Shown here: in pieces, positions 1 to 7,911 of the stretch
Layout: every line of letters begins with the position of its first letter
How positions within the stretch are numbered: position 1 is the stretch's first letter
Assembly (NCBI GenBank): GCA_025359445.1
Contig: JANYGB010000053.1
Coordinates: forward strand, 25,440-89,439
Direction: 5' to 3'
Length of the DNA: 64,000 nt
Origin: Sphingomonadaceae bacterium
GTDB lineage: Bacteria > Pseudomonadota > Alphaproteobacteria > Sphingomonadales > Sphingomonadaceae
The notes under the pieces: generated by a model
What the model was told of the DNA's origin: nothing
Databases searched by the model: none
The model's input: the letters and a program-made list of their open reading frames with translations, nothing else
Made by a program: the position numbers and the translations under genes

Positions 1-74
1 ACACGATCAGTGCCTTCGGGTCGAGAATGGTCCCATTCGAAGGAACTGATTTTGGTCCTCCTCCGGAGACTGTC

Positions 75-1232
75 ATGCTCAAGTCTTTCACCATTGAAAT
101 ATCTCAAGAAATTCTGGCCGATCTCGAAGAGCGGCTCAGTCGAACACGATTGCCGAACGGAAATGGCTTCGAACCGTGGGCGGATGGCACTCCTTCGGCT
201 TACGTTGCCGAGCTGGTTGCACATTGGCGAACCGATTTTGACTGGCGGGCACAAGAGGCGGAACTGAACCACTTCACGCAGGTGCGTGGGAAAGTCGATG
301 GTAGCACGGTTCACTGCATCCATGAACGCGGCGTGGGACCAGCACCGATACCGCTGCTTCTGGTCCACGGATTTCCCGACAGCATCTGGCGATTCCACAA
401 GATTATCCCGATGCTGACTGATCCGGCGGCGCATGGCGGCGATCCTGCAGATGCTTTCCATATCGTCGCACCGAGCCTCCCAGGCTATGGCTGGTCAGAG
501 GAACGGCATGGGGATGCCGGATTGTTCGGTCTTGGCGATCTGTTTGCCAGGTTGATGGAAGACCTCGGTTACGAGCGGTTTGGTGCTCATGGCGGCGACT
601 GGGGTAGTACAATCGTTGAGCAGCTCGCGCGCAGTCACGCCAAACGTCTACCCGGCATCCACTTAACCGATGTTCCCTTTTCGCACGCCTTTCAAAAGCC
701 CGATAACCTGAGCCATGCAGAGAAGGCTTATCTAGAAAAGATGGAGGCCTTCCAGAAGAACGACGGTGCCTACGCGATAATCCAGGGAACACGCCCATCA
801 ACACCCGCGCAGGCGCTCAACGATTCACCCGCAGGGCTCGCCGCCTGGATAGTTGAGAAATTCTACGAATGGAGCGACTGCGACGGCCACATCGAAACGC
901 GCTTCAGCAAAGATGAGCTGCTGACGAATGTGATGATTTATTGGGCGACCCAGACGATCGGCTCATCTTTTCAGCCCTATCGCGACGCGATGAAAGCAGG
1001 CGCGGTGCGCTGGACGAAAGAAGCCGCGAAAAGCTGGTTCGGATCCGACAAGACCCCCGCAGCGTTCGCGCTCTTCCCCCACGACATTGCACCGCCGCCG
1101 CGCGAATGGGCCGAGCGTTTCTATCAAGTCGAGCGTTGGACCGAAATGGATCGTGGCGGCCATTTCGCGGCGCTAGAGGAACCCGAACTGCTCGCCGAAG
1201 ACCTCCGCGCCTTCTTTCGGCCGTTGCGATAG
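75..1232 (+). CDS. Epoxide hydrolase (EHN family, alpha/beta hydrolase)
   Basis: The protein begins with an epoxide hydrolase N-terminal cap region (FTIEISQEILADLEERLSRT) and continues into an alpha/beta hydrolase fold. Visible motifs are the oxyanion-side HGFPDS, the nucleophile elbow GGDWGS (catalytic Asp), and a C-terminal GGHFAALEEPELLAEDLR segment supplying the catalytic His. The family opens epoxides to diols and includes microsomal/juvenile-hormone-type enzymes; the bacterial substrate cannot be told from sequence. The ORF track starts at 27, but ATG 75 is preceded by a GGAG Shine-Dalgarno about 7 nt upstream and begins exactly at the conserved domain, so I use it. The length (385 aa) is normal for the family. 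lepA follows 65 nt downstream. Confidence 0.85.
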   Translation: MLKSFTIEISQEILADLEERLSRTRLPNGNGFEPWADGTPSAYVAELVAHWRTDFDWRAQEAELNHFTQVRGKVDGSTVHCIHERGVGPAPIPLLLVHGFPDSIWRFHKIIPMLTDPAAHGGDPADAFHIVAPSLPGYGWSEERHGDAGLFGLGDLFARLMEDLGYERFGAHGGDWGSTIVEQLARSHAKRLPGIHLTDVPFSHAFQKPDNLSHAEKAYLEKMEAFQKNDGAYAIIQGTRPSTPAQALNDSPAGLAAWIVEKFYEWSDCDGHIETRFSKDELLTNVMIYWATQTIGSSFQPYRDAMKAGAVRWTKEAAKSWFGSDKTPAAFALFPHDIAPPPREWAERFYQVERWTEMDRGGHFAALEEPELLAEDLRAFFRPLR

Positions 1233-1297
1233 TGTTCGATCGAGCCAGTGCTCCGGTGCAAGGTGACAGTCTGCGCGCGTGCCGCTAAGGGCGCGGG

Positions 1298-3115
1298 ATG
1301 ACTGACTTGGCCTTGATCCGCAATTTCTCCATCATCGCGCATATCGACCATGGCAAGTCGACCCTCGCCGACCGGCTGATCCAGTTCACCGGAGGCCTCA
1401 CCGACCGCGAGATGAGCGAGCAAGTCCTTGATAACATGGACATCGAAAAAGAGCGCGGGATCACCATCAAGGCCCAGACGGTCCGCCTCAGCTACACCGC
1501 CGACGATGGCCTGACGTACGAGCTCAACCTGATGGACACCCCCGGCCACGTCGACTTCGCCTATGAAGTCAGCCGCAGCCTCGCCGCGTGCGAAGGCGCG
1601 CTGCTGGTGGTCGACGCCGCGCAAGGGGTCGAAGCGCAAACCCTCGCCAACGTCTACCAGTCGATCGAACACGACCACGAGATCGTGCCCGTCATCAACA
1701 AGATCGACCTCCCCGCCGCCGAACCCGAAAAAGTCCGCGCCGAGATCGAGGAAGTCATCGGCCTCGACGCCTCCGAGGCCGTCCTCACCAGCGCCAAATC
1801 GGGCATCGGCATCAAGGAAGTGCTCGAAGCCGTCGTCAAAAAGATCCCGCCCCCCAAAGGCGACGCCGCCGCGCCGCTCAAGGCCATGCTGGTCGACTCA
1901 TGGTACGATCCCTACCTCGGCGTCGTCATCCTCGTCCGCGTCATCGACGGGGTGATCAAAAAGGGCCAGCAAATCAAATTCATGGCCGGCGGGACCGAAC
2001 ACCTGATCGACCGGGTCGGCTGCTTCACCCCCAAGATCGAGCAATTGTCCGAACTCGGCCCCGGCGAAATCGGCTTCATCACCGCGCAGATCAAGGAAGT
2101 CGCGCAGGCTAAGGTCGGCGACACGATCACCACGGTCAAAGCCGGCGCGGTCAAGGCGCTCGCGGGCTTCAAGGAAGTCCAGCCGGTGGTGTTCTGCGGG
2201 CTGTTCCCGGTCGACGCGGCGGACTTCGAAAAACTGCGCGAGTCCATCGCCCGCCTGCGCCTTAACGACGCCAGCTTCACCTTCGAAATGGAAAGCAGCG
2301 CCGCGCTCGGCTTCGGCTTCCGCTGCGGCTTCCTCGGGCTCTTGCACCTTGAGATCATCCAGGAGCGCCTGACCCGCGAATACGACCTCGACCTGATCAC
2401 CACCGCGCCATCGGTGGTCTACCGCATCCAGCTGCGCAAAAGCAAAACCGACGACGCGCGCGAGCTGCTGCTCCACAACCCGGCCGACTATCCCGATCCC
2501 AGCCGGATCGAGCAGATCGACGAGCCGTGGATCAAGGCGATGATCTACACGCCCGACGAATACCTCGGCTCCATCCTCAAGCTGTGCCAGGACCGGCGCG
2601 GGGTGCAGACCGGGCTGACTTATGTGGGCGGCCGCGCGCAAGTCAGCTACGAATTGCCGCTCAACGAAGTGGTTTTCGATTTCTACGACCGCCTCAAAAG
2701 CATCAGCCGCGGCTATGCCAGCTTCGATTACGAGCAGATCGGCCTGCGCGAAGGCGACCTCGTCAAGATGTCCATCCTCGTCAACAACGAGCCGGTCGAC
2801 GCGCTCTCCATGATCGTCCACCGCGACAATGCCGAAGCGCGCGGCCGCGGCATGTGCGAACGCCTTAAAGACCTGATCCCGCGCCACCTGTTCAAGGTGC
2901 CGATTCAAGCCGCGATCGGGGGCAAAGTGATCGCCCGCGAGACGATCCAGGCAATGCGCAAGGACGTGACCGCGAAGTGCTACGGCGGCGACATCAGCCG
3001 CAAGAAGAAGCTGCTCGACAAGCAAAAGAAGGGCAAAGCCCGGATGCGCGAGTACGGCAACGTGTCGATCCCCCAAGAAGCCTTCATCGCGGCGCTACGC
3101 ATGGGCGAGGAATAG
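1298..3115 (+). CDS. lepA: Elongation factor 4 (LepA), ribosome back-translocation GTPase
   Basis: The 605-aa product is full length for EF4. The GTPase domain opens with [20 protein letters not shown] (G1 P-loop), followed by the DTPGH G3 and NKIDLP G4 motifs. EF-G-like domains II, III and V follow, then the LepA-specific C-terminal region ending in the lysine-rich [19 protein letters not shown] stretch that contacts the peptidyl-transferase centre. LepA is a membrane- and ribosome-associated GTPase that remodels stalled ribosomes and aids 30S biogenesis under ionic stress. The start agrees with the family N-terminus. The long antisense ORFs 1898-3076 and 1124-1678 are shadows produced by GC-rich codon bias. 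Confidence 0.98.
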   Translation: MTDLALIRNFSIIAHIDHGKSTLADRLIQFTGGLTDREMSEQVLDNMDIEKERGITIKAQTVRLSYTADDGLTYELNLMDTPGHVDFAYEVSRSLAACEGALLVVDAAQGVEAQTLANVYQSIEHDHEIVPVINKIDLPAAEPEKVRAEIEEVIGLDASEAVLTSAKSGIGIKEVLEAVVKKIPPPKGDAAAPLKAMLVDSWYDPYLGVVILVRVIDGVIKKGQQIKFMAGGTEHLIDRVGCFTPKIEQLSELGPGEIGFITAQIKEVAQAKVGDTITTVKAGAVKALAGFKEVQPVVFCGLFPVDAADFEKLRESIARLRLNDASFTFEMESSAALGFGFRCGFLGLLHLEIIQERLTREYDLDLITTAPSVVYRIQLRKSKTDDARELLLHNPADYPDPSRIEQIDEPWIKAMIYTPDEYLGSILKLCQDRRGVQTGLTYVGGRAQVSYELPLNEVVFDFYDRLKSISRGYASFDYEQIGLREGDLVKMSILVNNEPVDALSMIVHRDNAEARGRGMCERLKDLIPRHLFKVPIQAAIGGKVIARETIQAMRKDVTAKCYGGDISRKKKLLDKQKKGKARMREYGNVSIPQEAFIAALRMGEE

Positions 3116-3120
3116 AAAAG

Positions 3121-3206
3121 CCCCTCCCCGGTGGGGAGGGGTTGGGGTGGGGGGTACCACGCTGGTGTCGAACCCCCACCCCCAGCCCATCCCCGCCGGG
3201 GAGGGG
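3121..3206. repeat. Palindromic intergenic repeat (CCCCTCCCCGG family)
   Basis: Two C/G-rich arms face each other just after lepA: a left arm starting CCCCTCCCCGGTGGGGAGGG and a right arm ending CCCCGCCGGGGAGGGG, separated by a short central spacer. Each arm is itself a small hairpin. There is no T-tract after the dyad, so it is a repeat element rather than a convincing rho-independent terminator. The termini resemble those of the element found inside ligA at 18332-18514. The small ORFs called across it (2977-3387, 2980-3249, 3095-3313) are artefacts of this sequence. Confidence 0.7.
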
Positions 3207-3314
3207 AGCCAGAAGCCAACAAAACTCCGCTCAACCTGAGCCTGCCCAACCCCCCAAAAACCTGCTAAGACCCCACCCAACCAATCACCTGACCAAAAGA
3301 GAACGATCCCCAAA

Positions 3315-3638
3315 ATGGCTACCTACAAAGACCCCACCTTCGAAGAACGCACCGCACTCGCCCGCCAGGCCCGCGAAAAGGCCCTAGCCAAACTCGCCGC
3401 CAAACCCGCGCTCGATCCGGCGGTAGTGGCCGAACGCAAAGCCGCCCAGCAGGCCCGCGAACAAGCCGCCGCCGAAAAAAGCGCCGCCAAGAAAGCCGCG
3501 ATCGTGCAGGCAAAGGCCGACAAGCTGGCCGCCGCCGAAGCCGCCGCCGAGGCCGCAAAAGCGCCGGTGGTGAGCGAAGAGGAACTGAAGGCCGCGCGTG
3601 ATGCAAAGTACGCGGCGCGGAAGAAGCGCAAGGGGTGA
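3315..3638 (+). CDS. DUF6481-type small Lys/Ala-rich protein, function unknown
   Basis: This 107-aa protein begins MATYKDPTFEERTALARQAR and is dominated by Ala, Lys, Glu and Arg in a long predicted helix (AEKSAAKKAAIVQAKADKLA), ending in a basic tail (KYAARKKRKG). The pattern matches what I recall of the DUF6481 family of sphingomonads and relatives, whose function is unknown; the composition would suit a nucleic-acid-associated or coiled-coil protein, but that is inference. It has no signal peptide or membrane segment. It is the last gene with normal GC-rich codon use before the AT-richer RT-nitrilase islet. The minus-strand ORFs 3319-3606, 3323-3631 and 3384-3698 are shadows. Confidence 0.72.
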   Translation: MATYKDPTFEERTALARQAREKALAKLAAKPALDPAVVAERKAAQQAREQAAAEKSAAKKAAIVQAKADKLAAAEAAAEAAKAPVVSEEELKAARDAKYAARKKRKG

Positions 3639-3750
3639 ACTTATTTTACTCCACGCTGGGTGCCGCAAATAGGTCGCAAAGCAAGACTTTGACGCCACCT
3701 TTCGAGCGTAACGGCTTGTAGCTCCTCTCGGAGTATGCTCAACTTACTCA

Positions 3751-6192
3751 ATGAAAAACGAGCGCGCGTCTTGGTCTGAGTTAAGCATAGAGGACCTCTT
3801 TTTTGCTTTTCGCAAAGCGAAGGTTGATTGCTATTTTGAAACCTCGATTAGAGTCGCCGAGAAATTTGTTCGGTACGAAGAGAGGTTAGGAGAGCGCTTA
3901 GCGACTCTGCTGCAAAGATTGCAGGCTGGCGATGTCAAAGAGGTCTTCTCAGAAGGTCTTGGCGAACCCGCGATTTTTCCAAAGAAAGTAAGTCTGGGAC
4001 GAGCCGATTCCAGCAAATCATTGCATGCTTTTTTCTCAGATTCGAAACGCGCATTCAAGAAGGAACGAAGTCGCGGTCTTATTCCCGAGTTCCGAATGAT
4101 TGGGGATTTTGCAGTAGAGGTTCACATAATTTCTGCGTTGTGGGTCAATTTAATTGGACACAAATTTGACGCTCAACTTGGCGATAGTGCAGTCGCATCT
4201 CGGCTACGGCGCTATAGGAGGGATTCCGTTGGAAGCGGGATTGGTGATTACCATCTAGAAGCGATTGGCTCCTTCGAACCTTATTTCGAGCCATATCGAA
4301 AATGGAGAGACGGCGGCCTTGACGCGATCAAAGTCAATTTGGAAAAGGGCCAGGGGGTTGTTGCACTGACTCTTGATGTTGGAAACTTTTATCACAGCAT
4401 CGATCCGAGCTTTGCTGTGCACCCAGCATTTCACGAATACGCTGGCATCAAACTTGCCTCATTTGACATTGAATTTACTCAAAACATAACGGACGCCTTA
4501 AATGCGTGGTCTAAGAAATGCGCTGATAAGGTCGCAATTTTTGGCTGCGAACGCGAAACATTCGGGGGTCTTCCGATCGGTCTTTCTGTAGTTAGAGTGC
4601 TTTCAAACATAATTTTACTTTATCTTGATCGAGAATTGGAGAATTCTGTATTCCCAATTTACTACGCTAGGTATGTTGATGACGTTTTTCTTGTCATTCG
4701 AGACAATGAAGCATTCGAAAGTCAAGATGATATCTGGCAAATGCTGCAGCTTCATATCCCGTCGCTCAAGCGCGAGGACGATGGAAATGTGGCGTTGCAG
4801 CTGCCTAATTGGGCTGGAAATACTCGATTGTTTTTTCAGGCCGAAAAGCAGAAGTGTTTCTTTTTGAGTGGGGAGTCTGGCCTCGACCTACTCGACAACA
4901 TTGCTTCGCAAATCCGGGAGGTCTCAAGCGAGCGTCGACTGATGCCCCTTCCGGAGCAGCTCGACCAGACTCAGTCCGCAAGGGCTCTAACAGCCACTGA
5001 TACTGCTGATGAAGCGGATAGTTTGAGGAGAGCGGACGGCCTGACTCTCCGGCGTCTTGGCTGGTCAGTACTCCTTCGATCGGTGGAAGTGTTGGCGCGC
5101 GATTTGTGCCCAAAAGATTGGGTAGATGAGCGAAACCGATTTTACGAGTTTGCTCATGATCACGTAATTCGGCCTGACAAGATATTAGAGCAGATTGACC
5201 GCTTGCCGCGACTTTTTTCCATCGCGGTTTCACTCGGCGATTGGAAGGCTGCGTTAAGGATTTGGCGAGAGACAATATCGGCTATTTACGCACTGCAAGA
5301 TGCTACGGCCTTTAGTGTAATGAGGATCAACGGCCACACTTGCCAAAGCAACCCAGAAAAGGTGTGGGACGAGACCCGCTTGCAAGTGCAACGATTCTTT
5401 CGTAAGGCGCTTATTCGAGCCATTGGCATCGAGCAAGGTAAGGCCAAGGCATTTTCGGTGTTGGTAGGAGATTTGGATTTCGAGACTTCGGAGCTTTTTT
5501 CCCTCGCACAATCGGCTAGAGAAACCGATTGGGGGAGGATCCCCTACAAAGAGCATTTGCGATTGTATGCCGACCGGCACGCTCCCATTCGGGTGGACGA
5601 GGAAATTCTTTATGGTCGGTATGGCCATGAGACTGAACTTCGTCAGTTCTTGACGCGTTCAGTTAATCGGGTGGACCCGCAATCCGGTGCAAGGGTAAGG
5701 CATGAACTGGGCGAAACGCCGTACGTCTCCCTACTACCGTTTCTCTTTCCCACTAGAGCCTATACACCAGAGGAAATCGCGCTCTATTTGCCGTCGGAAT
5801 GCGTCTCTGACGAGCCCATTGCAGCAGCTCACGCCTGGTCCGAGTACACTCGAGCGGTACGCGGTGTCTGGGTCCGCAGCGAGCTCGCAGATGAAATGAC
5901 CCTGCCCAATCCGAGTGCCTCAAGAGATATTGACGACGGCGACAGCAATACGCCTCAATCACCTGGGCAAGGTGCACGCACAATTGAACCCAAAGATCCG
6001 CCGAAGCATATCGTGATTGACGACGGCGAAAGCCACTTCCCGGTTCGTGTAGGAATTACTAGCTTCGCCACGTCAGACGCTACTTGGTCACTGGGTGCCA
6101 CGGGCAATCCGGACCTGTCGCCCAATCGTTACAAGTCGATTGCGAAAATCGTAAATCATGCCCTGAAGGAGGAAAAAAGCCAGATTATCTAA
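3751..6192 (+). CDS. Defence-associated reverse transcriptase (DRT type 1 / UG1-like), RT part of an RT-nitrilase
   Basis: All core RT motifs are present: motif A LTLDVGNFYHSID (Asp ~209), motif B GGLPIGLSVVRVLSN (~272-286) and motif C ARYVDDVFLV (YVDD at ~308-311). A long N-terminal region (ELSIEDLFFAFRKAKVDCYF) precedes the palm, and about 450 further residues follow it. This is not a group II intron or retron RT in layout: there is no maturase domain, intron or msr/msd. At the C-terminus the ORF enters the first strand and helix of a C-N hydrolase fold (VRVGITSFATSD, then NRYKSIAKIVNHALKE) and stops; the rest of that domain lies in another frame (next entry). RT plus C-terminal nitrilase is the known DRT type 1 anti-phage architecture. 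Base composition is clearly more AT-rich than the neighbours, suggesting transfer. The exact UG subgroup (UG1 or a relative such as UG5) is uncertain. Confidence 0.82.
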   Translation: MKNERASWSELSIEDLFFAFRKAKVDCYFETSIRVAEKFVRYEERLGERLATLLQRLQAGDVKEVFSEGLGEPAIFPKKVSLGRADSSKSLHAFFSDSKRAFKKERSRGLIPEFRMIGDFAVEVHIISALWVNLIGHKFDAQLGDSAVASRLRRYRRDSVGSGIGDYHLEAIGSFEPYFEPYRKWRDGGLDAIKVNLEKGQGVVALTLDVGNFYHSIDPSFAVHPAFHEYAGIKLASFDIEFTQNITDALNAWSKKCADKVAIFGCERETFGGLPIGLSVVRVLSNIILLYLDRELENSVFPIYYARYVDDVFLVIRDNEAFESQDDIWQMLQLHIPSLKREDDGNVALQLPNWAGNTRLFFQAEKQKCFFLSGESGLDLLDNIASQIREVSSERRLMPLPEQLDQTQSARALTATDTADEADSLRRADGLTLRRLGWSVLLRSVEVLARDLCPKDWVDERNRFYEFAHDHVIRPDKILEQIDRLPRLFSIAVSLGDWKAALRIWRETISAIYALQDATAFSVMRINGHTCQSNPEKVWDETRLQVQRFFRKALIRAIGIEQGKAKAFSVLVGDLDFETSELFSLAQSARETDWGRIPYKEHLRLYADRHAPIRVDEEILYGRYGHETELRQFLTRSVNRVDPQSGARVRHELGETPYVSLLPFLFPTRAYTPEEIALYLPSECVSDEPIAAAHAWSEYTRAVRGVWVRSELADEMTLPNPSASRDIDDGDSNTPQSPGQGARTIEPKDPPKHIVIDDGESHFPVRVGITSFATSDATWSLGATGNPDLSPNRYKSIAKIVNHALKEEKSQII

Positions 6193-6896
6193 TATTTCCT
6201 GAACTATCTATCCCGGAGCGTTGGGTTAGTACGATATCGAGTAAGTTACGAGAGGGGCGTATTAGTCTAATTGCAGGACTAGATTATCGTCGTTACTCAG
6301 GAAAAAAAATTGATAGTTCAGCCGTGATGGTTCTGAACGATCGTAGACTCGGATATTCGACCTCATTGCAAATTAGGCAAAGAAAGTCTCAGCCAGCGCC
6401 GGGGGAGGAAAAGAATCTCCTAAAAAGCCATGGCCACGATTGGCGAAGCCCCGCGACCGAACAAAAGCCTGTATATGTGCACAACGGATTTCATTTTTCA
6501 GTACTCGTTTGTAGTGAACTCCAGAACATTGAATATCGATCAAAATTGCAAGGGTATGTGGACTGTCTCTTTGTAATTTCATGGAATAAAGATCTTGAAA
6601 CCTTTTCAGCGCTTGTTGACTCTGCAAGCCTTGATGTCCATTCTTATGTTGCTCTATCTAATAATTTGCGCTATGGAGACAGTCGAGTTCGGAGTCCTGC
6701 GAAAGATTCGTTTAAGCGCGATGTTTGTCGTGTGCGGGGCGGCGTTAACAATCAGCTCGTTGTTGTCGAGATTGACCCTCGCATCCTGAGAGCTCAGCAA
6801 AGCCGGGCCAAGCGGTGGCCTGACGATGGTGACGCATACAAGCCAGCTCCTGAAGGTTTTGCCATTTCGCCCAGCAGATTCACCACTCCCAGTTGA
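6084..6896 (+). CDS. Nitrilase (C-N hydrolase) domain of the RT-nitrilase defence protein, out of frame
   Basis: From about 6177 this frame encodes the remainder of a nitrilase-superfamily domain: KKPDYLIFPELSIPERW carries the catalytic Glu, GEEKNLLKSHGHDW the probable Lys, and FSVLVCSELQNIEYR the Cys nucleophile, so the Glu-Lys-Cys triad looks intact. The 93 nt before 6177 (MVTGCHGQ...) are a shadow of the RT frame; the domain's real first strand is encoded there by the RT frame. The domain is therefore split by a -1 frame change at a run of six A's. Either the gene is a frame-shifted (pseudo)gene, the assembly misses one A, or the fusion is made by ribosomal or polymerase slippage. The fused product would be about 1,050 aa. 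The C-terminal tail KPAPEGFAISPSRFTTPS follows the fold. Confidence 0.75.
   Translation: MVTGCHGQSGPVAQSLQVDCENRKSCPEGGKKPDYLIFPELSIPERWVSTISSKLREGRISLIAGLDYRRYSGKKIDSSAVMVLNDRRLGYSTSLQIRQRKSQPAPGEEKNLLKSHGHDWRSPATEQKPVYVHNGFHFSVLVCSELQNIEYRSKLQGYVDCLFVISWNKDLETFSALVDSASLDVHSYVALSNNLRYGDSRVRSPAKDSFKRDVCRVRGGVNNQLVVVEIDPRILRAQQSRAKRWPDDGDAYKPAPEGFAISPSRFTTPS
6173..6178 (+). other. A6 run at the RT/nitrilase frame junction
   Basis: The upstream frame reads GAG GAA AAA AGC and reaches a TAA at 6190. Adding one A, or slipping back one base on the AAA lysine codon, gives GAA AAA AAG CCA GAT, encoding E-K-K-P-D-Y-L-I-F-P-E, which rebuilds a continuous nitrilase fold. The heptamer A AAA AAG is present but in register with the downstream frame, so it is not a canonical dnaX-type two-tRNA site. 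Confidence 0.75.
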
Positions 6897-6969
6897 ATGG
6901 CGCATTGGGATTGCTGTGGGATGGTGGGATTACGGTGACAGGTGCGAAAACCCCCAAACCTTCCTAACC

Positions 6970-7362
6970 TTAAATCCCCGGCCATTCCTCCAGCTTCAAC
7001 CTATCGATCCGCCGGAAGTCCTTGCCGTTGCGGGTGATGAGCGTCGCGTCGCGGGTGATGGCCTGCGCGGCGATCAGGCGATCGAGGGTGGTGCGTCTGT
7101 CATAACCGAGGTTGTAGACGATTTTGCCGTAAGTGAGAATGTCGGCATCGGTGAACATCTGAGTGGCGATGGTTTGCAGGAAGCGGACGAGCAATCGCCG
7201 GCGCAGCGGTGCTTGGCTCGGATCGGCGTTGACGCCGTTTTCGAGTTCGATCCGCGTGATCATCGAGATCACAGGAAGGTCCGGCAGTTCGTCGATCAGC
7301 CGCAAGGTTGCCGGGTGTGCGTCGCGCAGCGCTATAGCGACGTCGGTGTCGATAAAAATCAT
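6970..7362 (-). CDS. vapC: VapC-type PIN-domain toxin (ribonuclease)
   Basis: The 130-aa product begins MIFIDTDVAIAL, where the first acidic residue of the PIN active site sits at the end of strand 1. A conserved Glu follows in MITRIELENGV, with later acidic residues in FTDADILTYGKI and the C-terminal RDATLITRNGKDFRRI motif typical of VapC. VapC toxins are Mg-dependent endoribonucleases, usually cleaving tRNA or rRNA. It lies 29 nt downstream of the antitoxin gene on the same strand. Base composition is chromosome-like, so the pair is probably older in this genome than the RT islet that ends 73 nt away. Confidence 0.88.
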   Translation of the reverse strand: MIFIDTDVAIALRDAHPATLRLIDELPDLPVISMITRIELENGVNADPSQAPLRRRLLVRFLQTIATQMFTDADILTYGKIVYNLGYDRRTTLDRLIAAQAITRDATLITRNGKDFRRIDRLKLEEWPGI

Positions 7363-7391
7363 GCGGCGAAAGTCATGCTGGTGCGGCGCGA

Positions 7392-7658
7392 TCAGAACAG
7401 TTTCTTGCGATCGGGCCAGTCGAACGGATCGCGCTTTTGCACTCCTCCTGGCGGCGCGCCGATTGCTGCCATGTCTGCCGTCAACTTACGCAACACGCGG
7501 CGAACATCAGCACTGTCGCGCGTGAGCTTGATCGTCACCGTGTCGCCGGTCTTGTTCATCTCAAGTTCCGCTCCCGCTGGAATGGCGAATCCCTTGGGCA
7601 GCCGCACCGCGACGCTGTTGCCGGACTTGAAGGTTTTGGTGTGGACCGGCTTTGTCAT
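7392..7658 (-). CDS. vapB: VapB-type antitoxin with AbrB/MazE-like DNA-binding domain
   Basis: The N-terminus MTKPVHTKTFKSGNSVAVRLPKGF is a classic swapped-hairpin AbrB DNA-binding domain of VapB/MazE antitoxins. The C-terminal half (GAPPGGVQKRDPFDWPDRKKLF) is the Pro/Asp-rich tail that typically wraps the toxin active site. The ORF track begins 33 codons upstream, but ATG 7658 starts at the domain and sits just behind an operator-like palindrome, so the longer ORF is rejected. The expected function is to neutralise the VapC encoded next and repress the operon by binding its promoter. Confidence 0.88.
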   Translation of the reverse strand: MTKPVHTKTFKSGNSVAVRLPKGFAIPAGAELEMNKTGDTVTIKLTRDSADVRRVLRKLTADMAAIGAPPGGVQKRDPFDWPDRKKLF

Positions 7659-7664
7659 GCTGCC

Positions 7665-7681
7665 GTATATACGGGATATAC
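7665..7681 (-). promoter_or_regulatory. Operator-like inverted repeat upstream of vapBC
   Basis: GTATAT-ACGGG-ATATAC is a perfect 6-bp inverted repeat with a 5-bp spacer, located 7-23 bp before the vapB start codon. Its position and form fit autoregulatory VapB(C) binding. No experimental or comparative support is available here. Confidence 0.5.
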
Positions 7682-7686
7682 GGCGA

Positions 7687-7911
7687 TCAGGCAAGTCGCC
7701 CCGCATCCACATGCTTGATCCAATCCCGCACCACCCATTCCCCCATGCTCGCCGCATCGTGCAGGCCCGGCTCGACCACCGGGCGCATTTCGGGGAAGGC
7801 CATGCGGCCGGGTCTCGGCCTGGCGGGGGGCAGGCCGATGTCGGGGAAGCCGCGTTTGAGGAAGTCGGGCAGTTCTCCTTCGACAGGCTCAGGTTGAACG
7901 GGCTTTTTCAT
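7687..7911 (-). CDS. Small conserved-looking protein of unknown function, coupled to the HTH gene
   Basis: The 74-aa reading frame starts MKKPVQPEPVEGELPDFLKR and continues PARPRPGRMAFPEMRPVVEPG to SMGEWVVRDWIKHVDAGRLA. Its ATG overlaps the TGA of the upstream gene (ATGA, 7908-7911), indicating translational coupling. The N-terminal QPEPVEG residues are encoded by a copy of the sphingomonad repeat TTCGACAGGCTCAGG, also seen at 22901-22990, so the 5' end may have been built from repeat DNA. I recognise no domain. The longer ORF (to 8256) runs antisense-like through the HTH gene and is not used. Confidence 0.55.
   Translation of the reverse strand: MKKPVQPEPVEGELPDFLKRGFPDIGLPPARPRPGRMAFPEMRPVVEPGLHDAASMGEWVVRDWIKHVDAGRLA

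Noticed and set aside
3121-3206. Rho-independent terminator for lepA
   Set aside because: The dyad is strong but lacks a T-tract on either strand, and it matches a repeat family, so it is recorded as a repeat.
6173-6179. Canonical A AAA AAG programmed -1 frameshift heptamer
   Set aside because: The heptamer is present but registered in the nitrilase frame, so a two-tRNA slip from the RT frame is not possible there; only single-tRNA slippage, transcriptional slippage or an indel fit.
3751-6192. Group II intron or retron reverse transcriptase
   Set aside because: No intron domains, maturase or msr/msd-like region are visible, and the C-terminus enters a nitrilase fold.
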